Part shown: one piece after another, positions 11,005 to 23,399 of the stretch
Numbering within the stretch: the first letter of the stretch is position 1
Layout of the letters: each line of letters starts with the position of its first letter
Translations under genes and position numbers: made by a program
DNA from: Antitrichia curtipendula
Lineage: Eukaryota; Streptophyta; Bryopsida; Hypnales; Leucodontaceae
Assembly: GCA_951230915.1 (NCBI GenBank)
Contig: OX579639.1
Span: forward strand, 8,990,001-9,054,000
DNA: 64,000 nucleotides
Direction of reading: 5' to 3'
The notes under the pieces: generated by a model
What the model saw: only the letters and a program-made list of their open reading frames with translations
What the model was told of the DNA's origin: nothing
Database searches by the model: none

Positions 11005-12970
11005 CACTACAAGAAAACGGAGATTTTATGACTGCAAAAATATGACTGCAAAATATGACTATCAGTCATTTCTGGGCCTTCTACTTTACAAATATACACT
11101 ATACGACCATTAGGAATACCAAAGTACTTCATAGGGAACATGTTTGGGGAACGCTAAGTCATATTGTTAGTCATATTTTCATGGTAGTGACATTTTTTTT
11201 TGTTTTAGGCAACCCAAGAAAAATACGAGCAATTAAAAAAAAATTGGACAAGCCATTGTTTAAGATTTTGAAATCCTACTCACCTATTTTTTAGGATTTT
11301 GAAACCTAGTCACCACTTTTTTAGGATTTTGAAATCCTAGCCGCTACTTTTTAGGGTCTTGAAATCCTAGCCGCTACTTCTTTTGACCCTTCTTCTTTGC
11401 CTTTTATTGTCTTTCAGCTCATACTTGTTATTGCTTCTTATTTTTTGCTTCTTAGTTGTTGTCTTTTGTTGCATCTTAACTCTTCTTTCTTGTTGCTTCT
11501 TAGTTCTAATCATGCTTCTTGTTTCTTGTTGTGTCTTAGTTGTTGTTTTTTGTTTCTTGTTGTGTCCTAGTTGTTGTTTGTTGTTTCTTGTTGTGTCTTA
11601 GTTGTTGCTTCTTGTTTTTTGTTGTGTCCTAGTTGTTTTTTGTTTCTTGTTGTGTCTTAGTGGTTGTTTCTTGTTTCTTGTTGCATCTTAACTCTTGCTT
11701 GTTGTTATCTCTTAATACTTGTCTATTTTTTCTTCTTGTTTTCTCCATCACCATTCTTATTTTTCCTACCCTAAACTTGAGCTACATATTTTATATTGTT
11801 GTAAGCCTTTGAAGGTTGAGTTTTGTTGTTCATTCACTAAAAATTAACCTCCCATTTTTTTAATTGTTTATGCAGGCACCAAAAGTTGAAACAAAGTCAT
11901 TGGAGGCTACTTGCAACTCAATAGAGCCATCTTCACATTAATGTAAGGAATATAGGCCTTATTGAATTTTGTGAATGATTCATTGTGGTATATATGTTTT
12001 GTATTGGTGACTAATAAATGTCAATGAAGAAAGTTGTTTTTCTTTTTGTATTCTCTCTCTCCAATATGATTATCTCTAATATATCTCTAAAATCATATGT
12101 ATTCATTTTTAACTACAAAAAGTCTTTTATTCAATTGTTAAATCATTTTAATGTATAATTTCAATGTCTTATGTCTATTTAAAATGCATAGAAAATGTGA
12201 TTGTAGTTTGTAATTGAAGCTACTTCGGACCTCATTCACTCCAATCATAGACTACACACAAATTAAAAAAATAGAATTCTCAATCATCCGGAATGTCACG
12301 TGCATGAGTTACATTTCATAATATATTTTGACTATAATATAACTAGCTTTAGTCATAATGCTCATAGTTATACACATCAAAATATGACTTTGTACTTCCA
12401 AAAATATAACTGCAATTAGTCATAAAATTATTAATAACATTCATATGAACTACCACATCAACCAAAAATATGGTTCATAAGAGCCATATTTCACATTAGC
12501 AAAAAATATGACTCACAAGAGTTATATTCCACATCTACAAAAAATATGATTCACAAGAGTCATATTCCACATCTACAAATAATATGATTGTATAAAGTCA
12601 TATGCCACGTTTGCCAAAATATGACTAACCGCAATCATATTCCACGTTAGCCAAAAATATGACTACATGGAATCACATGCCATATAGGATTTATTTTTAT
12701 TTACCTGGGCAATTCAAGAAAAAGCCAAGCCCCCTCAAATAGTCAAAGTGTATGCCTTGTTGGCAAAAATACAGCTAATTATGGATAACTATACCCTCCA
12801 AAAAATATGAATGCCAATATAACTGATGTTCGAAGTGACTCATCGATAATGACTCATATCAGTCATGCTACAGTCATCTACAGTGATTTTTGCGGCCAGT
12901 TATATTATTCGATTTTATGATTCATTGCAGTCATATTTTGCAATCATAAAACACTTGTTTTGTTGTAATG
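11005..12970 (+). mobile_element. Complete non-autonomous CACTA element with ACT target duplication
   Basis: Left end CACTACAAGAAAAC, right end GTTTTGTTGTAATG, flanked by the direct 3-bp repeat ACT (11002-11004 and 12971-12973). This is the classic CACTA/CMC arrangement. The 1,966-bp body has no transposase frame. It contains TATGACT-rich subterminal repeats at both ends, AAATCCTAG repeats at about 11265-11370, a T/G-rich minisatellite at about 11400-11720, and an array of TATGACTCA..GAGTCATA motifs at about 12430-12660. Related, incomplete copies lie at 1695-3990, 29585-30420 and 38700-38938. Excising it in silico rejoins the phosphatase-like reading frame. Confidence 0.93.
11400..11720 (+). 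repeat. T/G-rich minisatellite within the CACTA element
   Basis: Degenerate tandem units of roughly 28-32 bp built on TTGTTTCTTGTTGTGTC and TTAGTTGTTG. Open frames here encode only Leu/Val/Cys runs and are not genes. Confidence 0.8.
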
Positions 12971-13428
12971 ACTCTCCGCAAAAGAGTGTCCTCAATGAGA
13001 ACAGGAATGTGATATTTCTTGAGAGTTGGAATCATGAGATGCGTGGGGACAAAGTGTTGTTGGGCAGTTTAAGTCCATGGTTGAGGCAACTTTATGAAGA
13101 ATGTCCACTTGGTTACTTGCGCGAGTTCGTTGATGCGAACCACATTGGCGTGCCCCCCTTGTCTTCTGAGTTCCATCTTGCGGATGGAGTGTTAGGCGGC
13201 ATGAAGGAGTCCACCAATAATTTTGGGTCCCGTTTTGTCTTGCTAGGGATGAGACTAATGATTGAGTCGGAGAGACATAGGAAGAAGTAGACTTCTTCGT
13301 GTACTGGTCAATCGTAGAAAGCGTTGTATATAGTATGGATACAAATTTTTATGTAAATTTCATTCATGGGTATCAATAAAATTTTGAAATTTGATTTGAT
13401 TTTAATTCCATATTTTTTCTATGTTGAG

Positions 13429-13568
13429 TTATCTTTGGGTCAAGGATAAATTGTGATCTTTGAGATTTTGTTCTCTTTGGTTAGAGAATAATTGTGGAGA
13501 CTTTGTTTTATCAATGAATTGAAGATATTAATTGTGCAAGTAGTTTGTTATCTTTGGACCGAAAATAA
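13429..13568. repeat. Three 21-bp palindromes between two decayed genes
   Basis: Copies at 13429-13449 (TTATCTTTG-GGT-CAAGGATAA), 13471-13491 (diverged, TTCTCTTTG-GTT-AGAGAATAA) and 13548-13568 (TTATCTTTG-GAC-CGAAAATAA). They lie between the phosphatase-like 3' end and the acceptor of the next exon at 13604. Confidence 0.8.
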
Positions 13569-13604
13569 ATTGTGTCAGGGTTATGTACTCTCCGTTTTCT
13601 TCAG

Positions 13605-14270
13605 GTCAAAAGGTCTATAATGCACATGTTGCAGCTTAGACAACCGCTCACCACTAGGAGCTTGTTGTCTGGATCGGATGCATCCATGTCTAGGAAATCC
13701 AAGTCGGCTGGAGGGAGCTTCTTGCTGTTCTCTTATCCTAGGCCTTTTCTTCTGGGCTCTGCAATTGATGCAGCTTCTGCAACCATCGACTTCTCGAAAG
13801 AGAATGTGGACGAAAGCGTGGTCGACAGTCCACTGAGTAGAGGATCAATGAGGACCCTGATTTGCTCGCCCTCACCTCTGAAGAAGAGTGACTTTACTCC
13901 TAGTCAATTGCGCTTGCAATCGCCAACGCTACGAACTTCAAACACCCTGCACAGGAAACTATATGTAGATGAAGAACACCAGGCAGTGGATCCTCACCTT
14001 GAGGATGGACTACAATCACCTGCACCGGTTACATATCACCCTCTACAAGGCAATGATTACAATATAGTTTCTGCAAGAGGAAGGTCCCATTGGGTGCATG
14101 CAATACATGTCAAGTCCCGCACATTGCAGAGATTATTGGCTCCATTCCCTCCAAATCCATGGGAGGTGGATCTTCGCCTTCTGGAGTACATGTATCCCAC
14201 CAAACAACTCTTCGAAACTTTCGAGGGTCAAATTACACATGATCAACAACAACTGTTGATTCGTACATAA
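13605..14270 (+). CDS. Unrecognised Ser/Leu-rich protein exon
   Basis: Following the acceptor TTTTCTTCAG (ends 13604) the frame is open for about 221 codons to TAA 14268-14270, the longest uninterrupted coding stretch in this part of the window. Ser/Pro motifs recur (CSPSPLKKSDFTPSQLRLQSPT), as in regulated or phosphorylated disordered regions, and the C-terminal third (PFPPNPWEVDLRLLEYMYPT) looks folded. No family is recognised. A further open stretch at about 14340-14537, Lys/Gln-rich and ending in TAG, could be the next exon or a frameshifted continuation. The neighbours belong to the palindrome-bearing element, so I infer it is one of its genes. It has fewer lesions than its neighbours. 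Confidence 0.4.
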   Translation, partial: VKRSIMHMLQLRQPLTTRSLLSGSDASMSRKSKSAGGSFLLFSYPRPFLLGSAIDAASATIDFSKENVDESVVDSPLSRGSMRTLICSPSPLKKSDFTPSQLRLQSPTLRTSNTLHRKLYVDEEHQAVDPHLEDGLQSPAPVTYHPLQGNDYNIVSARGRSHWVHAIHVKSRTLQRLLAPFPPNPWEVDLRLLEYMYPTKQLFETFEGQITHDQQQLLIRT

Positions 14271-14576
14271 ATACTACCTATAGACCATTTCCAAGGCTGC
14301 CTTGTTGAAGTTGCAAATATCTTTCTAATGAAAGTATAGCCAGAAGCAAACGCAAACAACAAAGAGAATTGAAGGAACTAATGCAATTGGGCATGTTTGG
14401 CCATGTCCTTTGTGCAAGTGAACAGCCAAGGCCTTCTCAACGCGAGGATATCCTTAGAAGGCTGAGCAAGTTGAAAGCAGTAGAGGTAGCCAATGAGGCA
14501 ACAAAAAACTGTTCTTCCACCAATAATGATGGCTAGTGGATTAGTTCCCTTTTGGAATGCAATCTAGAGGAGGTCA

Positions 14577-15133
14577 CACTCACTACATTTGGGGTACCCA
14601 CGTGTGGCGGAGTGATTTTTTGACCCCCTATTTACTTTTGAATAAATTATAATTTCATCCTAAAATTTTGAGCTTTGTTTAACAATGACTAAAGGTTTTT
14701 ATTGACAAAAATTTCAATTCCAAATAACATAAGATATATTGTCTAGAAAGGGTTGAAAAATGAACTAAAATTGTATGTTCTCCAACTAAAATATTTATAG
14801 AGCTCATATGAAGATGACTATTGCATCAATATTCAACCAAAATAAACTTTCAATAGAAAGCTATTCTATAGAATTTTTTTTCATTTTCCAAATTTTTTTT
14901 CTTGTATAATATAGAGGTGTGAAAGTTATTTTCAGCTTTACAGTGTATCTTTTTTCTTAGAAAATTTATAACTAATTACTGTTAGCATAAATAAATACCA
15001 ATAATTCAAAACATAAACTTTTAAAGTAGTAAAATCTATCCATAATTCTTTTTTGAAAAAAAAATTAAGTTGTAAGATGTATTACATGTATTATTTTTTC
15101 CGCCGCACATGGGTTGCTAAAACGTGGGGAGTG
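14577..15133. mobile_element. MITE with about 36-bp imperfect terminal inverted repeats
   Basis: The left end (CACTCACTACATTTGG onward to ACCCACGTGTGGCGGAG) pairs with the right end, which in reverse complement reads CACTCCCCACGTTTTAG to AACCCATGTGCGGCGGAA. Flanking trinucleotides are TCA and TCC, an imperfect candidate duplication. The 557-bp interior is AT-rich and without coding potential. Confidence 0.55.
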
Positions 15134-18100
15134 TCCTCCCCGGGAATGCAATGAATTTTGTATAGCATCCATTACTATTAATAGAGTATTCATTCACATA
15201 CATTTTTTAGCAAAGGCAAATGCTTCATGTGCACATGGCTTTTATATTTTTAGACTATTACATTCAATCATTAGAATTACGGGAATGATTTCGTTTCCTA
15301 AGCATTAGGGTATATATATAAGCAAGATAAACTGGTTCATATGTAGATGGGATCTCAATTAGAATTATGTTCTTCAACGTAAACTGACCACTTCAATTGT
15401 TATAAATGTCACATACTTTTTGACCACCCATGTGGAATTCTATTTTGCATTGTTTGAGTTTGTGATTGCTCTAAGCTTTGACAAAATGTAACAAAAATTT
15501 ATCTTCATGACCATTTTAAAATAGCAATCTCTTTATTAACTATTAGTAAGGCTATCCATATTTATCTTTGCCTCCAACAACTTATCTTTGAAAAGAGAGG
15601 ACTTAGGTTCTCATACTGACCAGTTTGTCTCATTTTAATGAATATGTCCTTACTTTGATGCAATAGTATTATATAAATGTATAGTAATTGTTTCTAATTC
15701 TATAGCATCAAGTTAGCAAAATGATTTTTAAAAACTTTGTTTTTTCCACGAAAGGCGCACTAATTTGTATGGCCACATCAAATCCATCAACATCCATTTA
15801 CATCATAGTTGCATTACAAAAAACAAAGACATAGAAGGGCGAGAAGCACGTGAATGTGAATTTTGTTCTCATTCATTGCATCTAAAAAACATTTTCTCAA
15901 ATATTTGTTTACTGCGTAGGTGGATTACAATGAATAGAAATACAAGAGGGTACTTCCGCATGTATATTTTTACATTCATTGGAGTTCAAGGATATTTTTT
16001 CTTCATAATATTCAATAAGAATATGGGTTACAAGTTTAACTAGTTAAATATTAAGTCAATAACTAGTTCATGAAAATTAATCATTTATAAATCCTATTTA
16101 GATTGCTAAACTTAAACTAGAACCTAAAAATTCTAGAAATATAAACTACAAAAATACCACCTTCTATTGGATTTAATGACATTGACATCTTTTAATTCAA
16201 CCAATTCAAATGCCTTTAACTTGGAATGGACATTTCATGTCCGGGTTTGGCCAACTTCAACAAATTTCTTCATAAAAACAATTATTTCAAAATTGAGATG
16301 TCTTATAATATATGGTTAAAATCCAAATAAATTTTTGAATAATTAGATCTATCATCTATCATGTCAAAATTGGATGATTTTAGGAAAAAAAATCTCGACA
16401 ACTATAGGTAGGATTCTATTTTGATCTTTGAAGATGGTATTCTCAAAATATCATTGAGATGTTTAATTTCAAGATTGAACTTCAAAATATCATGTGCAAA
16501 TTGAAGAATGGACTTTGAAAAGGCCCGTGGGGATTGCAATGTCATTTAAGGATTCACATTGGATGCTTGTTGTCATCAAGGGACACTCTTTGGAGGTGAA
16601 CCGGCAATTTTTGGAATCCAACGCTTCATCAAACTACTGCAAATGGGAAAAAAAAACTGGACTCCAGAATTGGCGGACACCTGATTGGACAGACGGACGG
16701 ACAGTTGGACAGTTTGTTTGTTTGTCAGCCCATTGGTCGGTCCATTTGTCCGTCGGCTATCATCCAACGGACTATGACCACTGTGGACGTTGCGTTCGAA
16801 CGTCTAGACGTCCAATTTTTAAACGTGATTTGTCCTAGGATGTTCAAATTCGTCAACCTTGGTTGGGATCCACTGCGGAACAGACTATTTTTCCCTTATT
16901 AATGATGACATTAATTTTTCCTACAATTAATAAGTACAATTTTATATGGCCACGTGTAAAAATGGTGAACTATATGTTTTTATCCTAATCTATAAGACTT
17001 CATACTCAAGTTACACACTTTGCTTCAAAAACATTAATTCCTTTTTAGAACAAATATTATAACTTAATGAAATATTCTATAAAACCTTATTTCCATCTAC
17101 ATTCATTGTTCATGTCAATGAGTTCTTCATGTTCATAATATATACTTCCAATATTCTAGACAATATTAAAAATTAGAATTTTCATCTAAATTCTATATAA
17201 CCACATAAATAGATATGTGGTAATAGCTCCATGGTAATAGGTAAAATATTTACTTAAAATAAAAACTTTTGACCAATTCTTTTATATAATCTTATTTTTA
17301 AAAATATTATTGAGTTTTCTAATCCTTTTTTTAATTTCTAAGTTCAACGCTTACATAATCCCTATTCACCGCTCATGCTCACACGCTCATAGAATAGCAC
17401 CGCTGCTTTGATTGCCTCCAAATCAAGATTGTCAATAACTTTCACATCACTAAGCAAAACAGAATAAATCAAAGCTTCTCATGTAGATAAAAATACAATC
17501 TATGGAAAATAAAATTTTAAAACTTTGTAGTTTTAGTTTTTATGGGATTTATTTTTGCCCATTGAACTAAAATACAAAATTATTGTACCATAACCTTTGC
17601 TCTTGGGCACCGATTGAAATTAACAATATATTTTCAAAAAGCTAATGCATTTTTCTATCTTCATGAAAAGTCTTAGAGAGTCATGTTGAATATTGAGACC
17701 GTGGGAGCCTAACCAAAATCCATTTTGTCCTTTGAGGGGACAATGGGACTTTTAGAAGCTAAAGAATTGATACCATGACATTCTAAAAATTTACACTAGT
17801 ACTTGATCAGATTACTATAGAAAAATGGCAATCACATTTTCTCACTACTCACATAAAAATAAACAACAATTCTTTTGATTGCCAATGTTTGTAATATATA
17901 CTCCCATGCTCTTCTAGTTATATAGATGTCAAGAATGTTGGTACCATAATGTCACTTATTTGGTACCTTCACCACCCTCACATACAAGTGCATGGCCATT
18001 AATTTGGTAATCAATATGGACAAGGAATTATTAACTAGGGTGATTGTATTGGATTTTAAACAACCTTGCCAATACAATATTATACTAGTAGGAGAACTTA

Positions 18101-20264
18101 TAGTTTGAAATTACCAATAGCATGACCACAAAAATGAGTTATTTCTAAGTAAGTCTTGGTTTCAACAACCCTATTTTATTTTATTTTAATTTCAAAATTG
18201 GCATCGTAATGAAGAAAATTTCATCCATTGGAGCATTTTTTTAATAATAGCATTAACTGTGGATTATCTAAGATTGAGGACATTTTGTGCTTGTTGGATG
18301 ATTTTAGGGAAGCTTCTAGAACGGAGAAAAAACAGGTTTTGGTCCAATGCTTTGTGAAGAAGTTTGCTTGAACTCATTATCAAATAATGGTGTTGGATTT
18401 TTCATCTTTGTGATACTGTTGGACTTTCCTACACAAGAAATTGGCAAATCCATTATTACCTTGTAGTTTGTTTTGACAACTTTTCCTCTTTTTTTTTCAT
18501 TTGAAGTTTAGTCATAAAAATGATCTTTGTTGAATTTGTGTCAAACTATTGAAAAATAACCTATCAAACCTAATTTTTATTTCAATTTAAGAGACTTAAA
18601 AACTCCTAGAAATTGATTAATTTATTGTAATTTAAACCTTTGGATAATAACCATGACAAGCTATTTTACAATTTTAGAATGACACAACAAATTGATTGAG
18701 TAGATTATTTTTGAGGTTTCAAAAACCCATTATAATTATTCAAGCTAGACATTCAAGACTTCTTGTTTTTTAAATCATTAAAGACATTGATCACTCTCAA
18801 TCTTTTACTTAAATGTCTAATCTAACTTCTACAGAGAATAACAATCTTAGCCAACTTCAAAAGAATAGAATCTATCCCCTTAGGCCACTAAAGTTTTCCC
18901 AATCAAAAGAGTTCACACATGCATGAATTCAATGTTCGTCTTTCATATTAACGTCAAACTCAAGCAATTAACTTACTCCTTACCAAAGAAACAATGTATA
19001 ACATTCCACAATTGCAAATAACATTATGTTTTGATAATATACTATATTCTTTACAATAAAAAGAAGGCACATGCACACAATCCAAAAAGCCACAACAGTG
19101 GTACCATCATATGATAGCAAGAAATTGTAATCTCGCAATCAATTCATCAGAAAAAACAATTCACCTATAGTGTTTTAAAGCCTACAAAGTACACCACAAA
19201 TCAAGAAATGTCTAAGAAGTAAAACGTATTTCAATTCAAGCATATGCTCATTAGATACATTGCAGGCAAATGTATCTCCAATTTACTACTTCACCTTTCA
19301 CAAATCACACAACTTGATTCTTGACAAAGATCTACTTATTTAAGCAACAAGTCATTAGAGGGGATTTAAGCACATTAGAAGACTGTGAGTTTTGGACAAC
19401 AAGGAATAATGAAAACCTCACCAAATCAACAGTATATGACGTGGCAAAGGCGTTGCCACATCAAATCATATTATTTTATGAATTGTTTAATTTTTTTTAA
19501 ATTAAAAGTTTTTAAAAGTTTTAATTCTAATTATTATTGTCTTATTATTTGATATTTTGACTAGCATGAAGTTTCTTCAAAAAGAACTAGGAGTCAATAT
19601 GAAATCGTAGGAGGCAATATGAAATTGTAGGAGTCTCTAGGAGGCAATATGAAATTGTAGGGGATATTAGGAGGCTTCAAGAAGTCACATATCTAGTCTA
19701 GAAGAATTACTTGAAGGATACAAATAGCTACACAAATGATTATTATAGGAGTCCCCTACAATACTAGGCAGATATGTAAAGCTATCACTGAAAGAAGGCT
19801 TGACCTCTACAAAGTCTAATGGAGGTAGAAAGAAGTCATCTAAGTTGATGAAGGGTGAATGTCCTTGACAGTTTCCTACCTAAACCTTAATAATAGAAGA
19901 ACAAGAACATTCATTGATAAATGCTTAGATTACACAAGAATCAACAAATGGTTCCTATTATATTTACCCTCCACAAATGTTTGATAAGAAAGAGGATGTA
20001 AATCTAAAGCCTTTCACAACAAACAAATTAGGAATTGAATAGAATCTAGACACACATGATTTTTGTTTTTGCAAATTTTTCTTTACCTCCCATCCTTGTA
20101 TAAACTAATTCAGAACCTTGTCCAACAATCAAAAAGCATTGAATGACCACACTGATTAGTCCTATTAGCAAGGGTGCAAAATTAGTATCCACTACAAGAA
20201 TTTATTTTTTTGGAAATTAATACACTACAATAACATTTTAGTCTTACTAAGCTAATATGGTTAA
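15134..20264. other. Long AT-rich stretch without recognised gene
   Basis: No frame with a recognisable domain. Around 16,220-16,556 the DNA resembles the short TTAA-flanked element at 34.1 kb (shared GACATTTCATGTCC and GCAATGTC termini) but its end is degenerate. Around 16,680-16,830 GGACGGAC and ACGTCC repeats form small foldbacks. At 19,590-19,670 a GGAGGCAATATGAAAT unit repeats three times. At about 19,440-19,460 GTGGCAA and TTGCCAC form a 7-bp stem. Confidence 0.5.
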
Positions 20265-21199
20265 CCCCTAAAGGACCAAATACCGTTTTTTGACAACATA
20301 GCAATTTTGGGCAGCTCACTACGACCGGAATTTTCATCTTTTTTCTTTGAAATTTTCACACAAGATGTGCCCGAAGAGTAGCTTTAGGGCCCAAAATTTT
20401 TCATAAACTTTGACTATGTGGTTAAAAAATTATTGCATGATATGTCATTTTCATTATTCAATGGGCAGCCCGGGCAGCTGAAAAAACTTCTTTAAAAGCC
20501 AATTTTTTTTTAAAATAAAATTTGAAATTGGTTCTTTAGATTTATATATACGTGGGAAGCTTTGAGTCATTCCATTTTGATTAATGAGATGAAAGTTATG
20601 AGGAGTTTTAGTTTGAAGGTAGTTATGGAATCTCTACTCTAAAATAAACTTTGAAGTTCTTTAGTTAACTCAATTTTCAATATTTTTGAAAAAGAATAAG
20701 AACTTTGGATGTAGATTTTTTATTACAACATTACAACCGTTGGGATTAGCATTTTTCAATTCCATATTTAAATTCTTAACAATTTAGTGTTTTGAACATT
20801 CTCTACCTCTTTCTACTTACTATTTTTTTTGTATATGTTTTACAATTCCAAATGATCTGAAATTTTTCAAGCATGTAGCCAACTTGCCTTTAAAAATGAA
20901 TCCAAAGAGTAACCACCATTTTGTACATTTTTTCATACAAATGTGACCTTGTGAAGTGCAACTGCCCGGATTTTCGCAGGGACAAAAAAAGGATTTTTGT
21001 GAATTCAAACGCTATTATTTAGCAATCCACATGGTGGAAGTTTCTGAAATTTTTTCCACAACTTCTCAAACTAGTTTAATACAAGATTGTATGGTTTCAT
21101 TTTTCCAAATTTTTTTTTTCTTCTAAAATTTGGTACTTCTATTAGAAATAGCAGTTTTGGAGCGTTTTTGGTGAAAACATAGTCTCTAACCTTTAGGAG
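20265..21199 (+). mobile_element. TTAA-flanked MITE, copy A (piggyBac-like signature)
   Basis: TTAA at 20261-20264 and 21200-21203. The ends read CCCCTAAAGGACC and CCTTTAGGAG, inverted relative to each other. The 935-bp body is homologous over its length to copy B (31829-32752, opposite strand) and copy C (54849-55794, same strand). TTAA target duplication with termini beginning CCC is the piggyBac superfamily signature. No transposase is present. Confidence 0.75.
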
Positions 21200-21776
21200 T
21201 TAATCTCTAAAAGTCCCATGACTATAATATCCTAGAAAGTGCTCCAAATTGCCATTTTCTGATGTATTGAGAAAAATGAAAGAGGAATTTGAATTTTGGA
21301 AATTTAATTGCACAAAATTTTACAAAACTACTACAAAATTGCATGGAGTCAGTTTGCAAAATTTGACCACATAGATTGTGTTATTGTAGCTATAAAAGTA
21401 AAGAAACAAGTTTCTTGCAACTCTTCTAACTCAAATAGCAGACGTAGGTATTGTGTGTTGTCTTTTGAGTGTACAGTGAAGGATGAGTTCAACCAATTAA
21501 TTATTCCCCCCCCCTAAAAAAACAAAAAATTCCCTCAAAATAAATACATTGAAATAAATACATTGAAACAAATATGAACATGAATACAACGCAAAATACG
21601 AATGTAGACACAAATATGGAGGCTTGTGTTTGGTAACAAAAGTGAAGTCTTTCAATTGAAACACGACACTTATGAAAAAGAAGGTCATTTACAAAAAAGA
21701 GACCAAAATTCAATTCAAAGTCATTCTATAGCACCGATGTCTTAGAAACCAAAAATTTGAGCTGACATGCTTAAAA

Positions 21777-23008
21777 CTAAAGTTGAAAGCTATTGAGATC
21801 ATCACGATCACCATACACCACAGGAATGAACATAGGAGCATGGGGTGTCTGAACTACAGCGTCAGCCGTGTTGTCAGGCACTTGCGTTGGAAGTACAACT
21901 TCATCTTGAGTGTCTTCAAGCACGACAACATCATCTGCATCACCGAGAGTAAAACCTGCAAAGAATGAAACATGTGAATTAAAAATACATACGTACAAAA
22001 AGTATGCATTTACAACAAAACAAAAAAGAAAACGACATGTATACCTGGAACCACATAATCACTATGTGCCCCTTCTCGAGCCTCGTCCAAGGCTGATGCT
22101 AATCTCTATCGCCCCAAGTCTGCAAGGCGTGATACGGGAGTTGTGTGCTCAAAGAAAATTTGGGTCACGTCATCCATGCTCAAAGTGCCCGGTTGCATCA
22201 TACATTTCCACAAAGCTGCGGATCTAGTATACTCCATGCCACCTTGACAAATAGGTAGAACCCATGCTGCTGATGGAATATATTGACCAGAATGCAGCAT
22301 AGGCAAGAGCGTACCAGGAAGTGTGCTTCCCAGCTGCTTTCTCAACTTGTATCTGCAGAAAGTGGCGGCCCTCTCAATGAGATTTTTGTGGGTCAAAATG
22401 ATCCGGTTCTTTGCGAACGGAGTACCATGTTTCACATACTCCTCAACTCCTTCTTCGATCTCCTTATGGGTCACGTTTCGATGGACGCACTCAAAGTGAT
22501 CTTCACCACGATCTTTGATGCAGTAACCCAACATGCCAGTGAAAGTGTGCAAACCAGTATTACGGAGTGTTTTACTCAGAATATGGTGCCCCACCGGTGC
22601 TGCTTCAGGCTTATCCCATCCAAGATAAGTCTTGATTCGTTTGCTGACCACTGCAGCCGAAGCAGCCATAATTCGGCACACCATCTGTAAATGGAGTCTT
22701 GAAAGAGCTCCACCCCTTTCGATGGAACACAGTCCACTGAGGCACTCAGTTTCAATGAATTCTTCCATTTTCTTTAAACACATGGTGTCAATGTCAAAGT
22801 TGCCCACGGAAATTGTTACACTTAATTCAAGCTGCTTTGGTGGTACCAAAGGTTTACGTGAAGGTTTCTTAAGAAGTGCTTCCTTCACTGCTGCCTGCTT
22901 CTTAGGAGCAGGACCTTGTCCTTGGGGAACTCCTGCATCTTCCATCGGCAACTGTGACCCTCTACGGGCTGCTTCTTTAAGTATCTGCAACATTGGCGGT
23001 CCCATCAT
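21777..23008 (-). pseudogene. HUH endonuclease of replitron-like element, one in-frame stop
   Basis: Exon 1 runs from ATG 23006-23008 down to 22045, a GT-AG intron spans 22044-21956, and the last exon is 21955-21777. The core has SIERGGALSRLHLQMV, equivalent to the metal-binding motif of Rep/HUH nucleases, then HTFTGMLGYCIKDRG, the catalytic Tyr motif (YxxK/D). It continues with DHFECVHRNVT and a conserved tail with RYKLRKQLGSTLPGTL. This layout matches the HUH protein of replitrons, which use single-strand nicking and rejoining. The N-terminal 60 residues are Pro/Lys-rich, and the last exon is acidic. A single TAG at 22106-22108 (one step from CAG) breaks an otherwise complete frame of about 390 codons. 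An in-frame start slightly upstream is possible. Family call by motif memory; element ends not found. Confidence 0.65.
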
Positions 23009-23399
23009 TGAGATGGCACAACAAAATGAAGAAAACAAAATCAACACAATCTGGCTTCAAAAGATAACACATTTTGAGCCTTACATAAATAAAGGATGAA
23101 TAAATACATGATGAAACCAATACATGAATGGTTTGCTTCGAACACGCTTATTTGGTTCCCTATTTGCTGCAGGCCACCCTACCCTAATTCTACCCTAACT
23201 GTGCGTCCAATGCACAGCATTCTAATCTAAATAGCACTATGAACCATACACCAGCACCTCCTCAGCACCACATCTGCAAAATTGCACAGCTACCTCTAAC
23301 CCTAAGACTACTCGACCTTAAACACCTCGGAAAGAGTCACCTTCAGCACCTGCACAGCAATGAACGAATCGAAATGAACAACTCGAAATGACCAAATGA

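Larger units (their letters stand above)
10476..13290 (+). pseudogene. FCP1/SCP-like HAD phosphatase, interrupted by a CACTA element
   Basis: Coding parts are 10476-11004 and 12971-13290. The frame starts after an acceptor (TTTGATCAG at 10475) and shows the FCP1-homology pattern. It has VVFDLNGVLC (catalytic motif I; the second Asp of DxDx(T/V) is Asn, as in the DLNG-type plant proteins), then a VFLCSNLREFLDEL strand, SSMLKKTVEPV, and, across the insertion, LLID then SPQKSVLN...FLESW, which match the D-D-S motif and the FPxSW region. Such proteins fold like Ser/Thr phosphatases of the HAD superfamily. Lesions: TAG 10761-10763 where WSS is expected (TGG to TAG), TGA 10908-10910, and the transposon at 11005-12970. 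AATAAA at about 13374 is a plausible poly(A) signal. Not functional; the Asn in motif I already questions catalysis. Confidence 0.7.

Noticed and set aside
11383..11601. Hydrophobic Leu/Val/Cys-rich frame resembling a membrane protein
   Set aside because: It lies in a T/G-rich minisatellite inside a CACTA element; composition artefact.
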